Assembly: GCA_964602735.1 (NCBI GenBank)
Contig: CAZRRV010000002.1
Location: forward strand, 26,394-90,393
From: CAZRRV01 sp964602735
GTDB taxonomy: Bacteria; Bacillota; Clostridia; Oscillospirales; Acutalibacteraceae
Reading direction: 5' to 3'
DNA: 64,000 nucleotides
This document shows positions 26,157 to 34,829 of this stretch, in pieces. The position numbers and the translations under genes are program-made. Each line of letters begins with the position of its first letter. Within the stretch, counting starts at the first letter, position 1. The notes under the pieces were generated by a model. It had not been told where the DNA came from. It did no database searches and saw nothing but the letters and a program-made list of their open reading frames with translations.

Positions 26157-28391
26157 ATGAGGAACTCTTTGGAACAGGCGCGGTGGATATGGCTTCCCTC
26201 GGGAGAAGATGTAAATCAGTATGTCGATTTCAGGCATATTTTTACACTTAAGGGCAATGAGAAAAACGTAAGTCTGCTTATCAGCGCCGATTCGCGGTAC
26301 AGCGTATTTATCAACGGAAGGGAACTGACGGCGTCGCAGTTCGCGGATTATCCCGATAAGAAAGTATTCGATACCGTGAATATTACAAACCTGGTTCATC
26401 CGGGGGAAAACACCGTTGCCGTTCTGGGGTACTTCCAGGGTGAAGACAGCTCAACTTACCGCAAAGGAGAGGCCGGTCTGATCTTTGCGGTAGAAACCGT
26501 CGGTACGGTTGTCGCGGCAAGCTGTGGAGAAACGAAGTGCCGAGTGTCGCGGGAATACAAAAGCGGGGAGGTTGAAAGATTTTCGCGGCAGCTTTCATTT
26601 TCTTTCCATTATAATGCCGCCGAAAATGACGGGTGGAGAGAAGAAACCTACCGCCCGGGGCCGGATTGGGCCCCGGCCCGGGAAACCGGCGCGGAACCGA
26701 AACTTATTCCGCGCCCGATTTTTCCGCTTAACCGCGGGGAACCCCGCAGCTGCCGCCTGACTGCGCAGGGCATATTCTTTGATCCGCGGATTCCCGAAGA
26801 GCAATGCGGGGAAAAGATGCAGCGCTCCGCGCTCTGTTTCCGTTCTCCGTCTGACTGGGGATTGCCGGAAAATCCCGCCGGGTTGCCGGATAAGTCCGGG
26901 CTGTGGCTGGAGGACGGCGACGGAGACGGGTTGTATCTGGTTCTGGATTTGGGAAGAGAGGAATCGGGTCTCTTCCATCTGGATATTGAAATGCCGGAGC
27001 CCGCGCGCATTTTGGCGGGATTCGGGGAGCATCTCGACGATCTTCGGGTACGCGCCGGCGTGGGAGGAAGACAGTTCGCCGCCGTTTACGATGCCAAAAC
27101 CGGAAGGCAGACATTCACATACGCGCTTAAACGTGTCGGATGCAGGTATGTGCAACTGCATATTTACGCTCATTCCGCAAAGATTTTTTACGCAGGCGTA
27201 CTTCCTGTTGCGTACCCGGTGAAATACAGAAAGTCGTTTCACTGCTCCGATGCACTCCATAACCGCATTTTTGAGGTTTGCCGCCGCACGCTTGAACTCT
27301 GTATGCATGAGCATTACGAAGATTGCCCGTGGAGAGAGCAGGCGATGTATGCCATGGATTCCGGGATTCAGATGCTGTGCGGGTATTATGTTTTCGATAA
27401 TCCGGAGTTTGCGGCATCCGGCTTGCGCCTTTTGGCGCTCGGCATGCGTGAGGACGGACTTCTGGAACTGTGCGCTCCTGCGCGTGTTAAAATTACAATC
27501 CCGTGCTTTTCGCTCAGTTTTATTTCGGCGCTGCGGGAGTACGTGGAAGCATCGGGCGATGTCTCTTTAGGGAGGGAACTGCTTCCCGTAGCAGATAAAA
27601 TTCTTCGGCTTTTTTTGAAACGGCGTGGCGCGAACGGGCTTACGCCCTGCTTTACCGAACCCGGGTACTGGAACTTTTACGAATGGGGCGAGGGATTGGA
27701 CGGGGGAGCGATCATACGTGACCGAAGTATACCCGAAACGTACGACGCGCCTTTGAACGGAATGCTTTCGCTTGCGCTCGATGACGCCGCCGGGCTTTAC
27801 CGCCTCCTCGGCAACGAGAGCGCCGCGGAGCGGATCATGATTGAGAAAGACAGATTAAACCGCGCGTGCGCCGCGTTTTGGGATGATGAACGCGGAATGT
27901 ACGCGACGTATCTGGTGAACGGAAAGCGTATGCATTTTTGCGAATTAAGTCAGGCAATCTTTGTCTGCGCCGGAGTTGCGGGAAGAGCCGTTACGGATTC
28001 GATTTTGGAGAAACTGGCAAATCCGCAATGCGGCCTTATCCCGATAACACTGGGGAGCCGGATCTTTAAGTATGAAGCGCTGATGCGCCGCCCGGAGGTT
28101 TACGGGCGGTGGGTAATGGACGATGTGGCAAGAATATGGGGCGGAATGCTGTTCGCGGGGGCGACCAGTTTCTGGGAAACGGAAACGGGCGCATGGGATT
28201 TCGAACGCGCGGGAAGTCTCTGCCACGGGTGGTCCGCCGTTCCGATTTATCTGTATTACAGATATGTTCTCGGCCGGCGCATCAACGGAGAACGCGAACA
28301 GCCCGTATTTTGCGGATTGTACGAAACGGGGGAGCGCAGTGAAAAACCGCCGACTTCCGAAAAAATGCGAAACACGGAAAATCTGTTATGA
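26157..28391 (+). CDS. Alpha-L-rhamnosidase, GH78 family
   Basis: Starts 12 bases after the gap with AAGGCGGGC as RBS. The 744-aa protein has N-terminal beta-sandwich modules (ARWIWLPSG, VFINGREL, YADYPDKKVFDTVNIT) and a C-terminal (alpha/alpha)6 barrel. The acidic signature HYEDCPWREQAMYAMDSG (about residues 385-402) corresponds to the GH78 D-C-P-x-R-E active-site region. No signal peptide is seen, so it probably acts in the cytoplasm on imported rhamnosyl-oligosaccharides; the freed rhamnose would feed RhaBAD. It could be a separate operon or a continuation of the G-tract operon. Confidence 0.9.
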   Translation: MRNSLEQARWIWLPSGEDVNQYVDFRHIFTLKGNEKNVSLLISADSRYSVFINGRELTASQFADYPDKKVFDTVNITNLVHPGENTVAVLGYFQGEDSSTYRKGEAGLIFAVETVGTVVAASCGETKCRVSREYKSGEVERFSRQLSFSFHYNAAENDGWREETYRPGPDWAPARETGAEPKLIPRPIFPLNRGEPRSCRLTAQGIFFDPRIPEEQCGEKMQRSALCFRSPSDWGLPENPAGLPDKSGLWLEDGDGDGLYLVLDLGREESGLFHLDIEMPEPARILAGFGEHLDDLRVRAGVGGRQFAAVYDAKTGRQTFTYALKRVGCRYVQLHIYAHSAKIFYAGVLPVAYPVKYRKSFHCSDALHNRIFEVCRRTLELCMHEHYEDCPWREQAMYAMDSGIQMLCGYYVFDNPEFAASGLRLLALGMREDGLLELCAPARVKITIPCFSLSFISALREYVEASGDVSLGRELLPVADKILRLFLKRRGANGLTPCFTEPGYWNFYEWGEGLDGGAIIRDRSIPETYDAPLNGMLSLALDDAAGLYRLLGNESAAERIMIEKDRLNRACAAFWDDERGMYATYLVNGKRMHFCELSQAIFVCAGVAGRAVTDSILEKLANPQCGLIPITLGSRIFKYEALMRRPEVYGRWVMDDVARIWGGMLFAGATSFWETETGAWDFERAGSLCHGWSAVPIYLYYRYVLGRRINGEREQPVFCGLYETGERSEKPPTSEKMRNTENLL

Positions 28392-29077
28392 AGCTTATTT
28401 TCCCGTAAAACGCGCCACAGATTTCGGATTGTTCTTTCGCCTTGCGCCGATCTTACCTCCGTACGGTTTTTGCCTGCCGTGATGAGCGGGCGCGGATCCG
28501 ATAAATTCATATACCGGTGCTGGTTGAGGCCGATGGAAATTATAAAGCGGTAAAAAAATTTACAAATCGGGCGGCGGGAAAAGCGCCGGCGAAAAGGTAA
28601 CGGAAAGTCCGACACCGGCGACGGCGGGAATCAAATACTCCTGCATTAAAAGATAAAAAAGCTTGAATCACGGATAAACGATTATCGGTAAAAGGCATAA
28701 CTTCAAGCGTTCACACGCCCTTTTCCGTGCGGAGTCTGTTAAACTTGACGGAACATAGCGGGAAACACAGCATTTTTACGGTGAACGGCACCCCGTCAAA
28801 TATGACGGGGTGCCGTTCATGCTCCTTGCGCGTAACTTTTACATATAATCAGACGGTACACATCATAATTTTAACATATCCGCCGATTTATCCCGAAGAC
28901 AGCAATACATACGATTTTTAAGGAGTTTTCGCATAATGTTCGTTGCGCGGCCGAGCCGTATGATTCCCCGCGCGATTTGCGGCAGACGGTTGCTGCGGTA
29001 TTTGGGTTGCCGCTTATCCGGCGGCGCAGGGTTGTATCCGCGCTCAATCTCGGCGGAGAAAATCCGGCGCGGGTTGC
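28392..29077. other. 686-bp intergenic region with strong palindrome, no supported gene
   Basis: Between the converging rhamnosidase and ogg genes. Short frames here lack recognisable sequence. It holds the perfect hairpin at 28783-28818 and a GCTTGAA...TTCAAGC inverted repeat (around 28660-28710). Confidence 0.5.
28783..28818. terminator. Perfect 16-bp hairpin
   Basis: Arms 28783-28798 (GAACGGCACCCCGTCA) and 28803-28818 with a 4-nt loop. It lies between converging genes, 260 bp from the end of ogg, without a T run. Probably a bidirectional terminator; a repeated palindromic element cannot be excluded. Confidence 0.45.
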
Positions 29078-29899
29078 CTACGGCCGCGGACGGGCGGTTT
29101 GCCGTTCGCGGAAAAAAACGTATTGTTGTACTATTCCGGCATATTGCCCGAACATGGCAAAGGGAGATTTTCCGCCGAAATGCTCGCCGACCGCGCGGCC
29201 GATCCACACATCAACCGGCACGCAGGCGGTTCTGCCGTAGGCAAACAGCGCCACGCAGTTGGCCACTTTTGCCCCCACTCCCCGTATGCGCTTAAGCGCT
29301 TCGATAAGTTCGCCGTCGCTTAACGAGTTAAGCGCGTCAAGGTCGGTTTCGCGGGTCGATACACGGGCCGCCGCATCTGAAACATACCGCGTCCGGTAGC
29401 CCAATCCGCATTTGTTCAGTTCTTCCGCGGAGGCGTGCCGCATTTCCTCCGCCGTGGGGAATATGTACAGCGTTTCGCGTTCCGTGGTTATTTTACGCCC
29501 GTATTTTTCCGCTATCATTTCAACCGATTTTGCTATCGCAGGAATGTTTTTCCGCTGTGATATTATAAAAGTTACCAGCGTTTCCCACGGATCCTGCCGC
29601 AGGATTCGAATGCCTCTGCCGAATTTCACCGCGCCGTCTATATAGCTGTCTTTCCCGGAAATTTCCGTATTTATCTCTCTGTAGTTGCGGCTCAGGTCGA
29701 AATATTTGCGCCATACGGTAGCCCATTCTGCCGCGCCGCAGGAAACATCGAAATATCCGCCGCCGCGGTCGCGGATATACAGTACATTATTCCCGTTGAT
29801 AAAGCGGAAGGAACCGTCGCTTAATTTTTTGGCGCGAAAGCACTGTCCGCTTAATATTATTTTTCGCAGATCAATTTCATCGTCGATTGCAACCGTCAT
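29078..29899 (-). CDS. ogg: 8-oxoguanine DNA glycosylase/lyase
   Basis: Base-excision repair enzyme of the OGG1 type. The 273-aa protein has the N-terminal OGG domain (SGQCFRAKKLSDGSF), the HhH segment RIRGVGAKVANCVALFAYGR with catalytic lysine K211, and the PVDVWI motif with D230. It removes 8-oxoG and nicks the strand. Stand-alone gene, divergent from alr. Confidence 0.9.
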   Translation of the reverse strand: MTVAIDDEIDLRKIILSGQCFRAKKLSDGSFRFINGNNVLYIRDRGGGYFDVSCGAAEWATVWRKYFDLSRNYREINTEISGKDSYIDGAVKFGRGIRILRQDPWETLVTFIISQRKNIPAIAKSVEMIAEKYGRKITTERETLYIFPTAEEMRHASAEELNKCGLGYRTRYVSDAAARVSTRETDLDALNSLSDGELIEALKRIRGVGAKVANCVALFAYGRTACVPVDVWIGRAVGEHFGGKSPFAMFGQYAGIVQQYVFFRERQTARPRP

Positions 29900-29992
29900 A
29901 ATGTTCAGCCCTTTTCAAGCATTTAAGCATACGGCATATTTATTATAAAACGGGAAAATGTTTTTGTCAAAAAAATCGTGTGCCGGCGAGAG

Positions 29993-30021
29993 TTGCAAAA
30001 GTACGGGAGGTGTAGTATAAT
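29993..30021 (+). promoter_or_regulatory. Promoter of alr
   Basis: TTGCAA (29993-29998), 17-nt spacer, TATAAT (30016-30021), 31 bp before the proposed alr start. Confidence 0.65.
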
Positions 30022-30052
30022 TGCCGTAATCGGAGTTTCGGAGGGGTTGAGA

Positions 30053-31192
30053 TTGAAAAGCGTCACAAGCGCCACCGGGCGCGCCTGGATTGAGATAAAT
30101 TTGGATAATTTGCGGCATAACGCCGAGGTGCTTCAGGGGCTGATGCCGCGGGACTGCCGGCTTATGGCGGTGGTGAAAGCGAACGCTTACGGGCACGGAG
30201 CGGTACTCGTTTCGTCATGGCTGCAGCGGTGGGGCGTTACGGCTTTCGGGGTCGCGACCGTTGACGAGGGTATCGAACTGCGCCGGCACGGCATAAAAGG
30301 GGAAATACTCGTTTTCGGATATACCGATCCCGCGCGGGTAAAAGAAATTAAAAAATACGGGCTTACACAAACGGTTGTCGACGCGTCATACGCGGAAGAA
30401 CTTGACAGGCGGGGAATTCCCGTCGATGTTCACATCAAAATAGATACCGGCATGCACAGGCTCGGCTATCCCTCCGACGATTTCGAGAGCATTGCCGGGG
30501 CGTTTAATATGCGATGCCTGCGTATTTGCGGTATGTACACCCACCTGTGCTGCGCCGACAACGAGAATCCGGGCGACCGCGAGTTCACCGAAAATCAAAT
30601 AGAAAAATTTTATTCGGTTGTCGATTATCTGAAAACCAAAAATATAAAAATTCCGAAACTGCATATTCAAAGCAGCTACGGGCTGCTCAATTATCCGAAA
30701 CTCAAATGCGATTACGCGAGGATCGGCATAGCGCTTTACGGCGGGATTAAAACCGGGAGTACATACTTAAAACCCGATTTGAAGCCCGTAATGTTTCTTA
30801 AAGCGCGGGTTGTGCATATACAAACTGTAAAGACTGGCGAGAGCGTGGGTTACGGCAGAACGTTCACCGCGAAACGCGACAGCCTGATCGCCGTGGTGTC
30901 CGTGGGTTACGACGACGGTTACCCGCGAACCGTAAGGAGCGGCTGCGCGCTTGTGAACGGAGTTTACGCCCCGCTGGCCGGCCGCGTCTGCATGGATCAG
31001 CTCGCCGTCGATATTACCGGCATCCCCGGTGTAAAAACGGGCGATACGGTTACGCTTATCGGCGACGGTAGAATTTCGGCGTCCGACGTTGCGGAAAATT
31101 ACGGAAGTATAAGCAACGAACTGTTTTGCCGCATGGGGGAGAGAGTGCCCGTAATAGCCGTGCATGCGGGCAACAAGCCCAAAAATGCCTGA
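30053..31192 (+). CDS. alr: Alanine racemase
   Basis: PLP enzyme making D-alanine for peptidoglycan. The PLP lysine is K42 in AVVKANAYGHG; the C-terminal beta domain has SVGYGRTF with the catalytic Tyr and GRVCMDQLAVDI. Length 380 aa from the TTG at 30053, which follows GGAGGGG; the open frame extends further upstream but no family sequence or RBS supports it. Serine racemase activity (VanT-like) cannot be excluded from sequence. Confidence 0.92.
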   Translation: MKSVTSATGRAWIEINLDNLRHNAEVLQGLMPRDCRLMAVVKANAYGHGAVLVSSWLQRWGVTAFGVATVDEGIELRRHGIKGEILVFGYTDPARVKEIKKYGLTQTVVDASYAEELDRRGIPVDVHIKIDTGMHRLGYPSDDFESIAGAFNMRCLRICGMYTHLCCADNENPGDREFTENQIEKFYSVVDYLKTKNIKIPKLHIQSSYGLLNYPKLKCDYARIGIALYGGIKTGSTYLKPDLKPVMFLKARVVHIQTVKTGESVGYGRTFTAKRDSLIAVVSVGYDDGYPRTVRSGCALVNGVYAPLAGRVCMDQLAVDITGIPGVKTGDTVTLIGDGRISASDVAENYGSISNELFCRMGERVPVIAVHAGNKPKNA

Positions 31193-31351
31193 GTGTTTTA
31201 TATAGGATTCACAATTCTACTCTGAGTAGAGAGCCATTCTATCGCGGTGATAGGGCGGGGGCTTTCCGGTATAGCTCCCGCCCTCGGCAATAGAGTGACT
31301 TTTTTCGTGATTTGCGGTATTTTTATATCGTCGGGAGGAGGCGGCGCGGGT
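31193..31351 (+). promoter_or_regulatory. Structured intergenic leader before the acyltransferase operon
   Basis: Contains a short palindrome TCTACTC-T-GAGTAGA, a CTATC/GATAG hairpin and a 12-bp GC-rich stem (31252-31263/31273-31284), then six T about 20 bases later. It could combine alr termination with control of the downstream operon. I do not recognise a known riboswitch. Confidence 0.4.
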
Positions 31352-32134
31352 ATGAAAGAACGCCGGGTAATTACATACAGCGACGAGCGCAAAGACGATT
31401 TTGCCGGGGTACGCAAACGCGAGACGAAGATCACCGCGGATTTTAAGTTCGTGCGGAAAAATCCCCTGTGGCGTATGCTGTCGTTTGTGGTCTACCGCCT
31501 GATTATGACCCCGTTCGCCTTTATTTACAGCAAGATAAAATACCGCGTGAAAATCGTCAGGAATTATACAAGGCCGCCGAAAAAAGGCGAGGGATGTTTC
31601 CTTTATTCAAATCATACGCTGGCAGACGGCGATGCTTTTTTTCCTTCGGTTATGTTTTTCCCGAAAAGGGTATATGTGGTTGTAAGCCCCGCGAACCTTT
31701 CCACCCCCGGAACGAAAAATTTTATATTGATGAACGGTGCAATTCCCGTGCCGAATAACGTATCGGCGTTCCGCGGATTTTTGAACGCGATCGAAAAGCG
31801 CATATTGCAGGGCGCCTGCGTTACGATTTATCCCGAAGCGCATATCTGGCCGTATTATACCGAAATCCGTCCGTTCCCCGCCTCCGTAATGAGATACCCC
31901 GTAAAATATAACGCTCCGGTGTATGTGTCTACCACCACCTATTCGGAAAAGCCGGGCGGCGGGAAACCGCGCGTAACCGTGTACCTGGAAGGGCCGTTCT
32001 ACCCCGACGCCGCGATACCGGCAAAACAGGCCGAATACAGGCTGTGCGAAACGGTTGAGGAAGTGATGCGGCGCAACGCGAAGCACAGTTCTTACAGCTA
32101 CATCGAATACCGGCGGGAGGGGGCGGCCGAATGA
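31352..32134 (+). CDS. PlsC-like acyltransferase
   Basis: The 260-aa protein resembles 1-acylglycerol-3-phosphate acyltransferases: SNHTLADGD (variant of NH-x4-D), GAIPVPNNVSAFRGF and YPEAHIWPYY (in place of the usual PEGT). A strong GGGAGGAGG RBS precedes the ATG at 31352. It overlaps the next glycosyltransferase gene by 4 bp. The motif changes suggest an acceptor other than lysophosphatidate, possibly a glycolipid; this is inference. Confidence 0.8.
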   Translation: MKERRVITYSDERKDDFAGVRKRETKITADFKFVRKNPLWRMLSFVVYRLIMTPFAFIYSKIKYRVKIVRNYTRPPKKGEGCFLYSNHTLADGDAFFPSVMFFPKRVYVVVSPANLSTPGTKNFILMNGAIPVPNNVSAFRGFLNAIEKRILQGACVTIYPEAHIWPYYTEIRPFPASVMRYPVKYNAPVYVSTTTYSEKPGGGKPRVTVYLEGPFYPDAAIPAKQAEYRLCETVEEVMRRNAKHSSYSYIEYRREGAAE

Positions 32135-32955
32135 TTTCACTGTTATTTGCCGGGAACGCCGCCGCTTTCGACGGATTGCTTATAGCCGCGCTGTCGATCT
32201 CAAAACATACGAAAGATCCGATGAGGGTTTTTATTCTTACCATGGATTTAAGCGAGCGCAATCCCGATTTTGTCCCTCTCGGGGAACGGCACCGAGAGTA
32301 TCTGGAAAAAATTTACAGGCGTGCCGACCCGAACAGCTCGGTGGTGCTTATCGACGCCGGAGACCGGTTCAGAGCCGAACTTGCGGATTCCCCCAACGCC
32401 GTTACCGGCTATACGCCGTACTGTTTTCTTCGCCTTTTCTCGGACCGTATCCCCGAAATTCCCGATAAAGTTCTCTATCTTGATACCGACATCGTCGCGG
32501 CGGGCGATATACGGCCGTTGTTTGAAAAGAACATCGAGGGATTTGAGCTTGCCGCGGTGCTCGACTATTACGGCAGGTACTTTATGGGCTATCACTACTT
32601 TAATTCCGGGGTAATGCTTTTGAATCTGCCGGAGATACGGCGGTCGGGGCTTTTCCGGCGGGCCGTAAAACTGTTAAACCGGCGCAGACTGTTCCTGCCG
32701 GATCAAACGGCGCTGAACCGCCTTATAAAGCGGAAATACATTCTCCCCGGCAGGTATAACGAGCAAAAACATTTCCCCGACGATACGGTTATCCAGCATT
32801 TTACCAAAACCATCATCTGGACGCCGTATTTTCACACGCGTACGATAAAACCGTGGCAGATTGATACCGTGAAAAGCGTTTTAACCGATAAATATAACGA
32901 CATTTTAGACGCGTACGTTGATGAAAAGAAGAAATTTGAAGAGGAGACTTTATAA
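32131..32955 (+). CDS. Glycosyltransferase family 8
   Basis: The 274-aa protein has the GT8 layout: ISLLFAGNAAAFDGLLIAALSI start, LYLDTDIVAAGDI with the metal-binding D118-T-D120, and YFNSGVMLLNL. These retaining enzymes transfer hexoses, often in lipopolysaccharide or teichoic-type glycans. Its stop and the start of the next GT8 gene share a base at 32955. Confidence 0.9.
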   Translation: MISLLFAGNAAAFDGLLIAALSISKHTKDPMRVFILTMDLSERNPDFVPLGERHREYLEKIYRRADPNSSVVLIDAGDRFRAELADSPNAVTGYTPYCFLRLFSDRIPEIPDKVLYLDTDIVAAGDIRPLFEKNIEGFELAAVLDYYGRYFMGYHYFNSGVMLLNLPEIRRSGLFRRAVKLLNRRRLFLPDQTALNRLIKRKYILPGRYNEQKHFPDDTVIQHFTKTIIWTPYFHTRTIKPWQIDTVKSVLTDKYNDILDAYVDEKKKFEEETL

Positions 32956-33935
32956 TGGAGAACACCGTATCCGTATTTTATTCGTGCGATGACAGATACA
33001 TTCCTTTTTTCGCCACATCGCTGCGGTCGCTCATCTGCCACGCCGACCCGCGCAGACGGTATAGAGTCTTTGTACTGCACAACGGGCTTGCGGAGGAGAA
33101 TGTGAGCCGGATCGCAACCATGCAAACCGAAAACATTTCGGTGAAATTTTTGGATGTGGGGGAGCGTATCCGTCCGCTCGCCGACCGTCTGGATCTTCGC
33201 GATTACTATACTGTTCCGATATATTTCAGGCTGTTTATTCCCGCGATGTTCCCCGAACTCGATAAAGCGGTGTATCTCGATTCCGATACGGTTCTGCTGG
33301 CCGATGTCGCCGAACTGTATTCCACCGATGTCGAGGGCAGGCTTTTGGCGGCGGCGGCCGATCAGATTATTCCCACCTGTCCCGAATTCATCCGTTATGC
33401 GGAGGAGGGAATCGGCGTGCCGTACAGACGTTATTTTAATTCGGGAGTTCTTGTTATGAACTTAAACCGTATGCGCGCCTGCGATATAGAGGGGCAGTTC
33501 GCTTATCTGCTTAATACCTATCGGTTCGATACCGTGTGCCCCGATCAGGATTATCTGAATGTAATATGCCGGGGGCAGGTGACGTATCTGAATATCGGGT
33601 GGAACAAAATGTCAATTGACCGCAGTCCTGTTCCGCGGCTCAACCTGATCCATTTTAATATGTTTAACAAACCGTGGCATTATTCCGATGTTCCATATGC
33701 CGAGTATTTCTGGGAATATGCGCGGCAGACGGAATTTTACCCGCAAATCAAAGCCGCGCTGGAAAATTTCGGCGACGGCGAGAGAGCGAAAGATGCCATG
33801 GGTGAAGCGCAACTTGTGGAAAAGACCCGCGCGATAGTCGAATCGCCGAATAATTTCAGGCGGATTTTACTTAACGGAGAGGGAACCGATAATTATGAGC
33901 CGGAAGAATTTTTCTTTGCCGCCGGACAGGCTTGA
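32955..33935 (+). CDS. Glycosyltransferase family 8
   Basis: Second GT8 of the operon, 326 aa: VFYSCDDRYIPFFATSLRSL, AVYLDSDTVLLADV with D109-S-D111, YFNSGVLVMNL and a C-terminal LIHFNMFNKPWHY segment with the metal-binding His. Clearly diverged from its neighbour, so probably a different linkage. Its last 41 bp overlap the second acyltransferase gene. Confidence 0.92.
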   Translation: MENTVSVFYSCDDRYIPFFATSLRSLICHADPRRRYRVFVLHNGLAEENVSRIATMQTENISVKFLDVGERIRPLADRLDLRDYYTVPIYFRLFIPAMFPELDKAVYLDSDTVLLADVAELYSTDVEGRLLAAAADQIIPTCPEFIRYAEEGIGVPYRRYFNSGVLVMNLNRMRACDIEGQFAYLLNTYRFDTVCPDQDYLNVICRGQVTYLNIGWNKMSIDRSPVPRLNLIHFNMFNKPWHYSDVPYAEYFWEYARQTEFYPQIKAALENFGDGERAKDAMGEAQLVEKTRAIVESPNNFRRILLNGEGTDNYEPEEFFFAAGQA

Positions 33936-34743
33936 AGTTCTGAAAAAAATAGCGGAATACGAAAATGAGGGCGGCGAGGCTTTTTTTCGCGATGTCGAAC
34001 CCGATCCGCCTTCGAGACCGCTTACCCCGGAAGATGTGGATTATCTGCACAAGCGGTTCCGTTTTCGATTCCACGCGGTTATCTGCCGCCGCCTGGAGTG
34101 GCTGTATAAACAGTATTATCGCCGCGCCCTGGACATACGGGTAGAAGGGGCGGAAAATCTGCGCGGTGTTACGGGCGGCGCCGTATTTACAAGCAATCAT
34201 TTCGCCCCCACCGAAAATCTCGCGGTTAAACTGGCGTCGGAACAGGCGCGCCCCCGGCGCAGAATGTATAAAGTTATTCGCGAAGGCAATTATTTTATGA
34301 GCGGTATTTTCGGATATCTGCTTAAATATTGCGATACACTGCCTCTGTCGTCGAATGTGAAAACGATGGTTCTGTTTGAAAAAGCCGTCGCCGAAATACT
34401 CGCCCGGGGCGATTTCATACTGATTTATCCCGAACAGTCGATGTGGTGGAACTACTTAAAGCCCCGCCCCTACCGTATAGGGGCATATTATTTCGCCGCG
34501 AAAAACAATGTGCCCGTGGTACCGTGTTTCGTAACATTGCGGAAGAAGAACGACCGGCGCGGCGAAACGCCCGAAAACATAGCGTATACCATTCATGTAA
34601 TGCCTCCGCTTTACGCAGATGCGTCGCTCACAGTTCGACAAAGCGCGGAAAAAATGCGCAGTGAAAATTTTGAACTCTGCCGCGCGGTTTACGAAAAAGT
34701 TTACGGGAAACCGCTCGTTTACGGGGATTCGCGGAGCGGGTAG
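33895..34743 (+). CDS. PlsC-like acyltransferase, second copy
   Basis: The 282-aa protein has TSNHFAPTEN (NH-x4-E variant), a YLLKYCDTLPLSSN segment, YPEQSMWWNYLKPRPY and VPVVPCFVTL. The YPE-x2-(I/M)W pattern is shared with the acyltransferase at 31352, so both belong to one subfamily. A GGAGAGGG site precedes the ATG inside the GT8 gene. The operon therefore reads acyltransferase, GT8, GT8, acyltransferase and suggests an acylated glycolipid or glycan. Confidence 0.8.
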   Translation: MSRKNFSLPPDRLEVLKKIAEYENEGGEAFFRDVEPDPPSRPLTPEDVDYLHKRFRFRFHAVICRRLEWLYKQYYRRALDIRVEGAENLRGVTGGAVFTSNHFAPTENLAVKLASEQARPRRRMYKVIREGNYFMSGIFGYLLKYCDTLPLSSNVKTMVLFEKAVAEILARGDFILIYPEQSMWWNYLKPRPYRIGAYYFAAKNNVPVVPCFVTLRKKNDRRGETPENIAYTIHVMPPLYADASLTVRQSAEKMRSENFELCRAVYEKVYGKPLVYGDSRSG

Positions 34744-34771
34744 CCGGCCGGCGTATCGTTTTTTACAACAA

Positions 34772-34807
34772 CACGGCGGGTGTTTATTTTGATAAACACC
34801 CGCCGTG
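34772..34807. terminator. Bidirectional terminator, 15-bp perfect stem
   Basis: Arms 34772-34786 and 34793-34807 with a 6-nt loop, between the end of the acyltransferase operon (+) and the serine hydrolase gene (-). Confidence 0.65.
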
Positions 34808-34829
34808 ATTTGTGTCGGCCCTCGCCGGA

